Below, in pieces: positions 28,536-36,127 of a DNA stretch of 48,437 nucleotides. Position numbers and translations under genes: made by a program. The notes under the pieces were generated by a model. That model did no database searches and was not told the DNA's origin. It worked only from the letters and a program-made list of their open reading frames with translations. Numbering within the stretch: the stretch's first letter is position 1; each line of letters begins with the position of its first letter. The stretch comes from Clostridia bacterium (lineage in GTDB: Bacteria > Bacillota > Clostridia > Christensenellales > UBA1242). The stretch is from assembly GCA_023228225.1 (NCBI GenBank), contig JALOBO010000010.1, positions 1-48,437 on the forward strand, in the 5' to 3' direction.

Positions 28536-29540
28536 TTATTTCTTTTTTAATTGATAAAAATTGTAAGTTTTTGAAGCCTTAAATACAGTTTGATTTTTTA
28601 ATACTATGCTTTCAAATTGTTTAATTGCATCATTAAGCAATTCAGGTTCTTGTACTAGTAAATAAATACTACCATTTGGCTTAATTACTCTTAGCGCTTC
28701 CTTTAAAAAGTCCAAGTATAATTTTGCTGTGGCATTCTCATATTTAGCGGAAGGCATTTCGGTAATTATTTTGTTTATAGTTTCGTTTTCTATATTTACC
28801 ATATCGGAAGGGTTAATCTTTGTTATTAATGGTTGTCTTCCCATTGTACGTTTTCCGCGCTCTTTCATTGCACTTACCATATTACTTTCATAATCGCCGG
28901 CATAAACTTTAACATCTTTATAAAATTTGCTTATGCAGAATGGCAAAACTCCGTATCTGGAAAATGGGTCTAAAATAACATCATTTTTTTGTATATCGGA
29001 TTTATAAGCAACTGCATATGCTACATCTAATTTAATTTCACCCGCTTTTTGCTTTTCGGAATCTGCTGCTTTGCTTAATCGCACAGCAAAATAATTTTGT
29101 TTATCATGACGAGAAATATAATAAAACTCAACATCTGAATCTAATTTATTAGATTTTAAACCTGTATGTTTGTGAATATATTTTTCATCATTACCCTTGG
29201 TGTAATCATCTACACTTACAAGTCCTTTTTCTGTATAATAACGCACTCTAAAAGTTAAAGCATTTTTAAAAAATGAAACCGCACGCTTTATATCAATAGA
29301 TTCGCTTAATAATTTTTCTGACATTTTTCTAAATGAAGTTTCTTCCTGCGAAAATTTATAAAGAACTATAAATATTGTAGAAAAAAGCGGATATTTCAAT
29401 ACATCTGCAATTTCTTTGCCGTATTCAAATTCTGCTAGATCACGATAAAAATTAAAACAACCCGCACCTTTTAAAAATTTTGGTGCAGATTCACTTATTA
29501 AATCTTTAAAGCCCAAACTAATTTTTGCAATATATTTCAT
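28536..29540 (-). CDS. Putative SAM-dependent RNA methyltransferase with degenerate motifs
   Basis: A 334-residue protein. The N-terminus (KYIAKISLGFKDLISE) resembles RlmK/L- and Trm11-type RNA methyltransferases, followed by a possible THUMP-like region. Residues about 180-320 form a Rossmann methyltransferase: VILDPFSRYGVLPFC replaces the usual DPFCGSGT, and KVYAGDYESNMV supplies the acidic SAM-ribose residue. ITEMPSAKY stands where NPPY is expected. The core is therefore recognisable but the catalytic motif is altered; it may have another target or be inactive. Start: the ATG at 29540 has AAAGGGGAC directly upstream; the longer ORF (to 29606) lacks this. First gene of the metG operon. Confidence 0.65.
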   Translation of the reverse strand: MKYIAKISLGFKDLISESAPKFLKGAGCFNFYRDLAEFEYGKEIADVLKYPLFSTIFIVLYKFSQEETSFRKMSEKLLSESIDIKRAVSFFKNALTFRVRYYTEKGLVSVDDYTKGNDEKYIHKHTGLKSNKLDSDVEFYYISRHDKQNYFAVRLSKAADSEKQKAGEIKLDVAYAVAYKSDIQKNDVILDPFSRYGVLPFCISKFYKDVKVYAGDYESNMVSAMKERGKRTMGRQPLITKINPSDMVNIENETINKIITEMPSAKYENATAKLYLDFLKEALRVIKPNGSIYLLVQEPELLNDAIKQFESIVLKNQTVFKASKTYNFYQLKKK

Positions 29541-29658
29541 ATAGTCCCCTTTGTTATCAGTAAATATTAGTTTAACATAAAACAGTCTTAAATGTAAAGT
29601 AAACATTTGTTTTATGGTGTATTTAAACCTGTTTTATATGATGTAACTAATATGGCAT

Positions 29659-29684
29659 AAAAAAGCCCACTGTTGATTGTGGGC
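29659..29684 (-). terminator. Terminator of the beta-helix gene pair
   Basis: Stem GCCCAC / GTGGGC with an 8-nt loop, followed on the minus strand by six T (plus-strand 29664-29659), 23 bases after the stop at 29707. Confidence 0.85.
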
Positions 29685-29706
29685 AAAATTGCAGTTTAAC
29701 TCATCT

Positions 29707-30603
29707 TTAACAAATTTGAAAATCTTCTTTTGCTTCGGAGTATTTATACTTCTCGCCGGTGGTTATTTTTGCTTGTATATTATCCGCATAGATAAGTGGC
29801 GAATTTATACTTTCAGCAATTATATCTTTTGCTTTAACATAACTTTTTGCTCTGATTTTACCTTTACAGATTATTTTATTTGCAAAAAGTTTATTACCTA
29901 ATATATTTGGACAATTAATTTGATCAAAATAACCACTATCACAAACCAAACTTTCGGTAACGCAAATTGGCTTTAAAGATGATATTTCTCGTCCACTAAT
30001 ATTTTTAAAAACTCCACCATTTAATGTTGCGTGCTGAACAGATAAATTTGTTCCAGTTGCAAGTCCGGTTTTACAGACAAATTCTTCAATATCTGAATAT
30101 GTACCTTTAAATTCATTTACGGTAACTTCTTTTGCTGTTAGATTAATTGATCTGAAATTATTTACTTCTGCTTTGTTAATAGAAACTGTTACGCCAAAAA
30201 AAGTGTTCGCTTTAATACTGTCGGCGTAACCATTATAAATTGTTAAATTATCACATTCAATATTTTTTATTCGTGATTCTTCAATCTTGGCTGTGTTGGC
30301 TTTAAGCATTCCTAATTCTGCGATTTGACATTCAAAGTTTTCACATTTTGCAAATTTACAAACAATTTTATCTGTAATAGTTAACGATTTTGCTTTTAAA
30401 AATTCACATTCAATTTGCTTAACTGTTATATTTTTTACTGCAAATGTAAGTTTTCCGGCAATAATTTTAATAGTTTTACTAAATTCGTTTGGTAAATTAA
30501 CATCTATCTCCACATCTACTGGCTTTCCGCAGGATACAAACGCAAAAGCCTGTTCTTCTGGACTATAAAATTTATAAAAATCTTGGATATTTGATATTAT
30601 CAT
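29707..30603 (-). CDS. Beta-helix-like protein, paralogue of its upstream neighbour
   Basis: A 298-residue protein without signal peptide or membrane helix. After about 45 residues (NIQDFYKFYSPEEQAFAFVS) it consists of short imperfect beta-strand units in which I/V/C/A alternate with polar residues (AKSLTITDKIVCKFAKCENF; FANKIICKGKIRAKSYVKAKDI). This is the pattern of right-handed beta-helix proteins such as bactofilins or pentapeptide-like folds. Cysteine is common (about ten), fitting a cytoplasmic stacked core. The N-terminal region aligns with the gene 25 bases upstream, so the pair arose by duplication. Function unknown; a scaffold or filament is a guess. Confidence 0.6.
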   Translation of the reverse strand: MIISNIQDFYKFYSPEEQAFAFVSCGKPVDVEIDVNLPNEFSKTIKIIAGKLTFAVKNITVKQIECEFLKAKSLTITDKIVCKFAKCENFECQIAELGMLKANTAKIEESRIKNIECDNLTIYNGYADSIKANTFFGVTVSINKAEVNNFRSINLTAKEVTVNEFKGTYSDIEEFVCKTGLATGTNLSVQHATLNGGVFKNISGREISSLKPICVTESLVCDSGYFDQINCPNILGNKLFANKIICKGKIRAKSYVKAKDIIAESINSPLIYADNIQAKITTGEKYKYSEAKEDFQIC

Positions 30604-30628
30604 TTTTATTTCCTATGTTTTTTTATTA

Positions 30629-31825
30629 TTAGGCAGTATATTCATTAATATCACTTTTTAAAGTTTTATCTATAATTTCGCCTTCACAAGTTTCCACTTT
30701 TAACAAATTGCAATCTGTTAATATTTTCGGGGATACTACTGTCCCAATATCAATTTTTGTTACTCTAATTATGTTTGAAGCAATAACCGAACCTGCTCTT
30801 ATGTAATTACCACTCATTTCATCAACTTCGGCTGTGTCTACTATAAGTTGATCAAATCTTAAATCTTTTATTGATAATTCTTTTCTTACTTCCAATTTAC
30901 CGCCAGCAGTTAGTTTGTCAGATGATATTTGATTAAATATGCCACCTTTATTTAAATATATAACTTTCGCATTTAAACAATTTCCAAATGATTCATCTTT
31001 GCAAATCAGCCTCTCACTAACAGTGGCCATTTGTACATTAAACAATTCTGTCATCACATTTTTGGCTTCTAAACTTGTAACTTTAATTATTGGGCATTTC
31101 ACAAGTCCTATTTCATAATCTGTACTATCATTTTCGGAATAATCTACATCAGTGTATATTATTTTTTCGCTTTCATCTTCATTTATTGTAAACAACATTG
31201 CGCCTACTGTTATATCACCCGCAATTAATTTGCCATTACCTTCTATCTTCCGGGTAAACTCACCACAACCAATAACGGCAAAATCTTCAAAAAATATTTC
31301 GCCAATTTTATCGGCTTTAAAAATATTTATAGTTTTGCAGACAATTTTTTCGGCATTAACTGTTAATTTCATAACTCCATTTTGAGTTTTTTGAGATTTA
31401 ACAAATAAACCTTGAAGAGTATCCACATTTGCTATTCCGAGAGTGGCTTTTTTTACAACTTTAACTTCAATTGCATTTAAATAATCACATTTAATACGCG
31501 TACAAGTTATAGTACCTACGTTAGTTATTTTTTTTGTTTGAATTGAGATTGCGCTTATAGATTCTACATTAGTTATATTATTGCAGTCAATGTGACCAAA
31601 ATCTAAGTTTGGACATTCAAGATTATTGCAATCAATGTTTTTGCCTATTAAAGTGCAACTTGATGAAACATCATTTGCCAAAATATTTAATGTTTTTGAC
31701 AAGTAAGGCGGAATTTCAAAATTAATTTCAATATCTGCTAATTCGCCATGCTCAGTAAAAATGAAAGTTTTTTTATTTTCATTATAATATTTTTTTAACT
31801 GACTATAATCATTAAAAATTAGCAT
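30629..31825 (-). CDS. Beta-helix-like protein, larger paralogue
   Basis: A 398-residue protein with the same plan as its downstream neighbour: an N-terminal unit (FNDYSQLKKYYNENKKTFIF ... LADIEINFEIPPYLSKTLNI) matching that gene's PVDVEIDVNLPNEFSKTIKI, then repeated short beta units (DCNNLECPNLDFGHIDCNNI; TKKITNVGTITCTRIKCDYL) to the end. No signal peptide or membrane segment. AAAGGA lies before the ATG. A good promoter precedes it and a terminator follows the second gene, so the two form a bicistronic operon. I do not recognise a named family. Confidence 0.6.
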   Translation of the reverse strand: MLIFNDYSQLKKYYNENKKTFIFTEHGELADIEINFEIPPYLSKTLNILANDVSSSCTLIGKNIDCNNLECPNLDFGHIDCNNITNVESISAISIQTKKITNVGTITCTRIKCDYLNAIEVKVVKKATLGIANVDTLQGLFVKSQKTQNGVMKLTVNAEKIVCKTINIFKADKIGEIFFEDFAVIGCGEFTRKIEGNGKLIAGDITVGAMLFTINEDESEKIIYTDVDYSENDSTDYEIGLVKCPIIKVTSLEAKNVMTELFNVQMATVSERLICKDESFGNCLNAKVIYLNKGGIFNQISSDKLTAGGKLEVRKELSIKDLRFDQLIVDTAEVDEMSGNYIRAGSVIASNIIRVTKIDIGTVVSPKILTDCNLLKVETCEGEIIDKTLKSDINEYTA

Positions 31826-31856
31826 AAATAATCCTTTGTTAATCCAATTGTACTAT

Positions 31857-31885
31857 AATATAACATATCTTAAAATTAAAAGCAA
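31857..31885 (-). promoter_or_regulatory. Promoter of the beta-helix gene pair
   Basis: Minus strand TTGCTT (31885-31880), 17-bp spacer, TATATT (31862-31857), about 30 bases before the ATG at 31825. Confidence 0.6.
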
Positions 31886-31911
31886 TAGCGATTTTTTAAT
31901 TAACCTTAAAT

Positions 31912-31938
31912 AAAAAACAAGCCTTATTTGACTTGTTT
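31912..31938 (-). terminator. Terminator of the tRNA cluster
   Basis: Stem AAACAAG / CTTGTTT with a 10-nt loop, followed on the minus strand by a T-rich run, six bases after the CCA end of tRNA-Glu. Confidence 0.7.
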
Positions 31939-31944
31939 GCTATT

Positions 31945-32019
31945 TGGTGACCCTAGGCAGGTTCGAACTGCCGATACCACCGTGAAAGGGTGATGTCTTA
32001 ACCACTTGACCATAGGGCC
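31945..32019 (-). tRNA. tRNA-Glu (anticodon TTC)
   Basis: 75 nt with encoded CCA. Acceptor GGCCCTA pairs with TAGGGTC (one G-T); anticodon loop CTTTCAC gives TTC; T-stem GGCAG/CTGCC is perfect. Third gene of the fMet-Met-Glu cluster. Confidence 0.95.
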
Positions 32020-32033
32020 TTTATATTGGATAT

Positions 32034-32110
32034 TGGTAGCGGCGGTAAGATTCGAACCTACGACCTATCGGGTATGAACCGATCGCTATAACCAACTAAG
32101 CTACGCCGCC
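32034..32110 (-). tRNA. Elongator tRNA-Met (anticodon CAT)
   Basis: 77 nt with encoded CCA. Acceptor GGCGGCG pairs with CGCCGCT (G1-T72 wobble). The anticodon stem ATCGG/CCGAT with loop TTCATAC gives CAT. It closely resembles the Bacillus elongator tRNA-Met. A lysidine-modified tRNA-Ile(CAT) is less likely given this body, although TilS is encoded in the window. Confidence 0.9.
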
Positions 32111-32126
32111 ACAAAAATATTAAAAA

Positions 32127-32204
32127 TGGTAGCGGGGGTGGGATTTGAACCACACGGCCTTCGGGTTATGAGCCCGACGAGCTACCTAGCTGCTCTACCC
32201 CGCG
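32127..32204 (-). tRNA. Initiator tRNA-fMet (anticodon CAT)
   Basis: 78 nt with encoded CCA. Initiator hallmarks are present: an unpaired 1:72 position (C-T) at the end of the acceptor and three G-C pairs in the anticodon stem (CGGG-loop-CCCG; loop CTCATAA). The T-arm reads GTGTGG-TTCAAAT-CCCAC. A normal 5-bp T-stem forms only if one T is bulged out, making the gene one base longer than usual. First gene of the cluster. Confidence 0.9.
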
Positions 32205-32234
32205 TTATAAAATTTAACTTTTTCAAGCGTTGTT

Positions 32235-32263
32235 AGTGTAAAACAAAATCGCTTTTTTGTCAA
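32235..32263 (-). promoter_or_regulatory. Promoter of the fMet-Met-Glu tRNA cluster
   Basis: Minus strand TTGACA (32263-32258), 17-bp spacer, TACACT (32240-32235), about 30 bases before the tRNA-fMet 5' end. Confidence 0.75.
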
Positions 32264-32398
32264 TACCTTTTTATTATATTTAAAAATTAATTTTTTTGGT
32301 ACAATCACTTGCTTAATTAAACTAAAATTATGCTTATGGCGTATATTGATAAAGCGGTTTTTGAAACAAAATAAGCATAATCCTCTACAAACAAAAAA

Positions 32399-32427
32399 TT
32401 GACATATCAAAAAAATTGCCGTATACT
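32399..32427 (+). promoter_or_regulatory. Promoter of trpS
   Basis: TTGACA (32399-32404), 17-bp spacer, TATACT (32422-32427). The predicted leader of about 28 bases is too short for a T-box, so trpS seems not to be T-box controlled here. Confidence 0.8.
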
Positions 32428-32462
32428 AGATTATTATTAATATATTTAAAGGCAGAATTAGT

Positions 32463-33494
32463 ATGAATAAAGAAAATACAATTAAAAAAACATTTTTAAC
32501 AGGTGACCGGCCTACTGGCAAGTTGCACTTAGGTCATTATGTTGGCAGTTTAAATACCAGAGTTGAAATGCAGAATTCCGGTTTATATAATCCGTTTATT
32601 ATGATTGCAGATATGCAGGCATTAACTGACAACGCAAAAAATCCCGAAAAAATTAGAAAAAATTTGCGTGAAGTGGCACTTGATTATCTTTCAGTCGGCA
32701 TTAACCCTGAAAAATCCGTAATATTTATACAATCACGCGTGCCAGAACTTTGTGAAATGACAATGTATTTTTCAAATTTAGTAACACTATCAAGGTTACA
32801 ACGAAACCCTACAATTAAGCAAGAAATAAAACTTCGCGGATTTGAAAAAAGCATACCTGTTGGTTTTTTAACATACCCCATTAGTCAAGCCGCCGACATT
32901 CTTGCTTTTGACACCGATGTTGTACCGGTTGGAGAAGATCAATTACCTATGGTAGAACAAACTCAAGAAATTGTGCAATCTTTTAATGCTACTTATGGCA
33001 ATCTATTTAAAAATCCAGTTGCTGTTGTACCTAGTGCAAAATCACGCCGTCGCTTGCTGGGGCTTGATGGCAAAAAAATGAGTAAATCGGCAAACAATGC
33101 TATTTATCTTTCTGATACTACCGAAGTGTTACGAACAAAAGTTATGAGTATGTACACCGATCCAAATCACATTCATGTAGAAGATAAAGGTCAAGTTGAT
33201 GGTAATATGGTATTTACATATTTAGATGTGTTTGGTTCGGACAAGGCAAAAATTAAAGAAATGAAAGAGCATTATAAAGCAGGAGGACTTGGCGATGTAA
33301 CGGTAAAAAAATATCTTTTACAAGTTTTAGAAGAATTATTAACTCCAATACGCGAACGCCGAAAATATTATGAACAGCATATTAATTTAGTAGACAAAAT
33401 TTTAATTGACGGTAGTAACAAAGCACAAGCGATTGCCACAAATACTTTAAAACGCATACGAAAAGCAATTGGAGTAGAATATTTTGATAATTAA
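32463..33494 (+). CDS. trpS: Tryptophanyl-tRNA synthetase
   Basis: A 343-residue class Ic synthetase that charges tRNA-Trp. The HIGH-type motif is in TGDRPTGKLHLGHYVGSL (residues about 12-30), VGEDQLPMVEQTQEIVQ is near 158, and the KMSKS loop (GLDGKKMSKSANNAIYL) is near 205. Length is usual. The start follows AAAGG. It is divergent from the tRNA cluster, has its own strong promoter and ends before a clear terminator, so it is a single-gene unit. Confidence 0.95.
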   Translation: MNKENTIKKTFLTGDRPTGKLHLGHYVGSLNTRVEMQNSGLYNPFIMIADMQALTDNAKNPEKIRKNLREVALDYLSVGINPEKSVIFIQSRVPELCEMTMYFSNLVTLSRLQRNPTIKQEIKLRGFEKSIPVGFLTYPISQAADILAFDTDVVPVGEDQLPMVEQTQEIVQSFNATYGNLFKNPVAVVPSAKSRRRLLGLDGKKMSKSANNAIYLSDTTEVLRTKVMSMYTDPNHIHVEDKGQVDGNMVFTYLDVFGSDKAKIKEMKEHYKAGGLGDVTVKKYLLQVLEELLTPIRERRKYYEQHINLVDKILIDGSNKAQAIATNTLKRIRKAIGVEYFDN

Positions 33495-33524
33495 ATAAAT
33501 TATTTAAAAATAAGCAAATTTGAT

Positions 33525-33569
33525 AAAAAATACAAAAATTCGCAAAATATTGCGGTTTTTGTATTTTTT
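33525..33569. terminator. Terminator between trpS and the CotF-like genes
   Basis: Long hairpin with arms AAAAATACAAAAA-TTCGCAA and TTGCGG-TTTTTGTATTTTT (one small bulge), loop about 4 nt, between convergent stops at 33494 (+) and 33611 (-). Confidence 0.8.
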
Positions 33570-33610
33570 ATATCTTTTTTTCAATTATTTAATAAAAATT
33601 GACATTAAAT

Positions 33611-33892
33611 CTATTTTTTTATTGCATCTTTATAGCATTTTTTTGTATCATCAGCAGTACTAATTGCTTGTGATAGTTCTTGTTGCTTTGCTTCGGTTAC
33701 CGGATACATTCCCCTTTTTTCCATTTCTTTAAAAATTGCGTGCTGAGTTGCAATATGGTCAGCAGCATTAGTAGTTAATAAATCTATTAATGGGCGACAA
33801 GATGCTTCCATTATAAATTTTGAATATGCATTAATCATGTATTTTTCGCAAATGAGTGCATCTATCATAATTTCTTTGGGTGTTAATTTCAT
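33611..33892 (-). CDS. CotF-like spore coat protein, second of pair
   Basis: A 93-residue all-helical protein with the ferritin-like two-helix pattern of the Coat_F (CotF) family: PKEIMIDALICEKYMINAYSKFIMEA, then DHIATQHAIFKEMEKRGMYP, a C-terminal signature common in the family. CotF-like proteins are found in spore coats and also in non-spore contexts, so location is inferred. A strong GGAGGTG lies before the start. Its ATG overlaps the stop of the upstream gene by one base (TAATG), so translation is coupled. Confidence 0.75.
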   Translation of the reverse strand: MKLTPKEIMIDALICEKYMINAYSKFIMEASCRPLIDLLTTNAADHIATQHAIFKEMEKRGMYPVTEAKQQELSQAISTADDTKKCYKDAIKK

Positions 33893-34107
33893 TATTTTGC
33901 ACCTCCTAAACCAGAATTTGATGTTAAATAGTTATAAAGCGAATCAAAGTGTGAACCATGTTTTAAACAAATGTTTTTAAACATTGTTTTAAGTGCAGTA
34001 TCTTCTGTTAATTCTTCAAGCATTTTAAACTTAGTTGATGCCCATTGTTCGTAAACCATTAGTTCGTGTAATGCGCTTAAATCTTTTGTTGTAATAGGAT
34101 TTTTCAT
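33892..34107 (-). CDS. CotF-like small protein, first of pair
   Basis: A 71-residue helical protein (TTKDLSALHELMVYEQWASTKFKMLEEL ... LKHGSHFDSLYNYL) resembling the N-terminal two helices of a ferritin-like CotF unit. Together with the downstream gene it may form a split or heteromeric four-helix bundle. The ribosome binding site AGGGGG lies seven bases from the ATG and within a hairpin (34117-34134). It lies 64 bases downstream of tlyA on the same strand. Confidence 0.65.
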   Translation of the reverse strand: MKNPITTKDLSALHELMVYEQWASTKFKMLEELTEDTALKTMFKNICLKHGSHFDSLYNYLTSNSGLGGAK

Positions 34108-34116
34108 AAAAATACC

Positions 34117-34134
34117 CCCTATGTATTCATAGGG
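34117..34134 (-). promoter_or_regulatory. Hairpin overlapping the CotF-like ribosome binding site
   Basis: Perfect 7-bp stem CCCTATG / CATAGGG with a four-base loop. On the mRNA the 3' arm contains most of the Shine-Dalgarno (AGGG of AGGGGG), so folding should restrict initiation at the ATG at 34107. It could instead be a weak terminator or processing site after tlyA, but no T-run follows directly. Confidence 0.5.
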
Positions 34135-34171
34135 TTAGTATTTTCTATAAAATAATTATTTATACAAGGAA

Positions 34172-34993
34172 TTATTTAAAAGAATTAAATGCATTATTTA
34201 CGCATAAATTAATTTCTTTATTATTTTCCGCTTCTGGTATTGTTTTTTCGGCTTTTATAAAATAAGTCAAATATTCAATGTTTCCACTACCGCCTTTAAT
34301 AGGAGAAAAAGTAACATCTTTAAATATTAATCCCGCTTTTGCAAAACTATTAATTACACTATTTAGTACTTCAACATGTACTTTTTCATCAAGCACAATC
34401 CCTTTAAATTTATCTGCTATTTCTTTTCCACATTCAAACTGCGGTTTAATTAGCGTAATAAGTTCTCCATTTTCTTTAAGAACATTTTTAAAATTGTCCG
34501 CAAGTAAATTAAGCGAAATAAAAGATACATCTGTAACAATAATATCTATTGTATCCGCAAAATCTTTTTTGCTTGATTCTCTAAAATTACAGTTTTCCAT
34601 TACAACAACACGCGTATCAAGTTTCAATTTGTTATTTAATTGACCACTGCCCACATCTAAGGCGTAAACTTTTTTAGCCCCAAGTGATAACACACAATCG
34701 GTAAATCCGCCAGTAGAAGCACCAACATCTAAAACAATTTTGTTTTTAAAATCAATGCCAAAACTTAACACCGCTTTTTCTAATTTTAATCCACCGCGTG
34801 ATACATATTTAAATTCATTTTTAATCAAGTCTTTTTTAATTTCTATTTTATCATTTTCAGTTACCATTTTACTTTTGTTTTGTACGCACTGCCCATTTAC
34901 CGATACATAGCCTTGCATTATAGCGTGCTGGCTGTGTTGGCGTGAATCAAAATATGAATGTTCCGCTAAAAAAATATCTAATCGTTTTTCCAT
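34172..34993 (-). CDS. tlyA: TlyA-family rRNA methyltransferase (S4 + FtsJ)
   Basis: A 273-residue protein. The N-terminal S4 RNA-binding domain (residues 1-60: EKRLDIFLAEHSYFDSRQHSQHAI ... VSVNGQCVQNKSKMV) is followed by an FtsJ-type methyltransferase with KYVSRGGLKLEKAVLSFG, the SAM motif DVGASTGGFTDCVLSLGAKKVYALD, VTDVSFISL and LIKPQFECGKE. The family 2'-O-methylates 16S and 23S rRNA cytidines in actinobacteria; in Bacillota it is often called YqxC and lies near recN/spo genes, which is not the case here. AAAGGA precedes the start. The gene upstream on the same strand encodes the SPFH protein. Confidence 0.92.
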   Translation of the reverse strand: MEKRLDIFLAEHSYFDSRQHSQHAIMQGYVSVNGQCVQNKSKMVTENDKIEIKKDLIKNEFKYVSRGGLKLEKAVLSFGIDFKNKIVLDVGASTGGFTDCVLSLGAKKVYALDVGSGQLNNKLKLDTRVVVMENCNFRESSKKDFADTIDIIVTDVSFISLNLLADNFKNVLKENGELITLIKPQFECGKEIADKFKGIVLDEKVHVEVLNSVINSFAKAGLIFKDVTFSPIKGGSGNIEYLTYFIKAEKTIPEAENNKEINLCVNNAFNSFK

Positions 34994-35056
34994 TATTACC
35001 TATCCTTTATTGAAATCAATCAAAAAACACAAATATTGAGGGCGAATTTATAAGTA

Positions 35057-36019
35057 TTACACCGCTACTATTTTTTCTCCACACTCCGAACAGAACTTTG
35101 CACTTGCCTTAATTTCGGTTCCGCAATTAGCACAAGTTTTAACTTGTTTTGCACCACATTCTGGGCAAAATTTTACAGTTGCTTTGATTTCTACACCACA
35201 TTTAATGCAATTTGTTTTGTTTTCTGACTTATTTTCTTTTGGCTTGCTTTCTTCTTTTAAATCATTTGCAGAACTACGCATTGCAATTTTGCCCATTTGG
35301 TCGCCAAAAACACCAAGTTTTGTGCGTTCATCAAGCACTTTTTCTACTTCGGCTGGAAGTGATAGGTTTTCTATAACAAGAGAACAAAGTTCTAACCCAA
35401 ATTCTTTAAATTTTTCCTGTAATTCGGTTTTTCCGAGTACCGAAAATTCGTTATAATTTGTAGCAAGGTCGATTGCCGAAATTTTTGAACTTGCAATTAA
35501 ATCGGTAAGTCCTGCAACCACATTAGATTTTAACTGTTCGGTTATGTCTTCGATCGTAAAAGTCGAATTTGTGCCAAATAATTCTTTTAATAATTTTGTG
35601 GCATCATTTGCCCTAAATGAATATACTCCGTATCCCCTTAGTCTTACAACGCCAAACTCTTTATCTCTAAGCATAATAGGATTTTGTGTTCCCCATTTTT
35701 GAGCGGTAAATTGTTTTGTGTTTACAAAATACACTTCGGCTTTAAAAGGCGAATTAAACGCATATATCCAAGACATTAGCACTGTTAAAATAGGTAAGTT
35801 ATCAGCGCTTAACTTATATATACCCGGTGTAAATACGTCGGCAATTTTGCCATTATTAACAAATACCGCCACTTGCGATTCGCGTACAATAAGTTTTGAG
35901 TCCATCATAATTTCTTTATTTTCCATAGGAAACTTATAAACAAGTAAATTTTTGTCTTCATCTTCCCACTCTATAACTTTTAATAATTGACCATTTACGG
36001 CGTCCCAAAATTTCCCCAT
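35057..36019 (-). CDS. SPFH-domain protein with two C-terminal zinc ribbons (YdjI-like)
   Basis: A 320-residue protein. Residues about 1-240 are an SPFH/stomatin-like domain of the 'virion core protein' (YdjI) type, with MGKFWDAVNGQLLKVIEW, VRESQVAVFVNNGKIADVFTPGIY, FGVVRLRGYGVYSF and FGLELCSLVIENLSLP. A charged linker (KEESKPKENKSENK) leads to two zinc ribbons: CIKCG...CPECG and CANCG...CSECG. In B. subtilis YdjI works with YdjG/YdjH to bring PspA to the membrane; those partners are not seen here. AAGGAG lies six bases before the ATG, and a good promoter precedes it. Confidence 0.85.
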   Translation of the reverse strand: MGKFWDAVNGQLLKVIEWEDEDKNLLVYKFPMENKEIMMDSKLIVRESQVAVFVNNGKIADVFTPGIYKLSADNLPILTVLMSWIYAFNSPFKAEVYFVNTKQFTAQKWGTQNPIMLRDKEFGVVRLRGYGVYSFRANDATKLLKELFGTNSTFTIEDITEQLKSNVVAGLTDLIASSKISAIDLATNYNEFSVLGKTELQEKFKEFGLELCSLVIENLSLPAEVEKVLDERTKLGVFGDQMGKIAMRSSANDLKEESKPKENKSENKTNCIKCGVEIKATVKFCPECGAKQVKTCANCGTEIKASAKFCSECGEKIVAV

Positions 36020-36055
36020 TCTGAACTCCTTAAATTTTTTTGTTTTTAATAAATC

Positions 36056-36084
36056 ATACTAGCATATTTTTAAGAATTATTCAA
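36056..36084 (-). promoter_or_regulatory. Promoter of the SPFH gene
   Basis: Minus strand TTGAAT (36084-36079), 17-bp spacer ending TGC, then TAGTAT (36061-36056): an extended -10. About 35 bases before the ATG. Confidence 0.6.
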
Positions 36085-36127
36085 TAAAAATGCCATCGTT
36101 TTATAATAGAACAAACACAATAATAAT

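Noticed and set aside
29541..29658. T-box or SAM riboswitch before the methyltransferase-metG operon
   Set aside because: The gap is under 120 bases after the upstream terminator and shows no conserved riboswitch elements; only a weak TTTACA-17-TTAAAC promoter is visible.
32034..32110. tRNA-Ile(CAT) in place of elongator Met
   Set aside because: The body sequence follows the elongator tRNA-Met pattern known from Bacillus; a modified tRNA-Ile would be expected to have an Ile-like acceptor and anticodon stem.
32195..32410. 71-codon minus-strand ORF
   Set aside because: It overlaps the tRNA-fMet 5' end and its promoter, is of low complexity, and the RNA gene is certain.
32205..32462. T-box riboswitch before trpS
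   Set aside because: The promoter at 32399-32427 leaves a leader of under 30 bases and no T-box or specifier stem is present.
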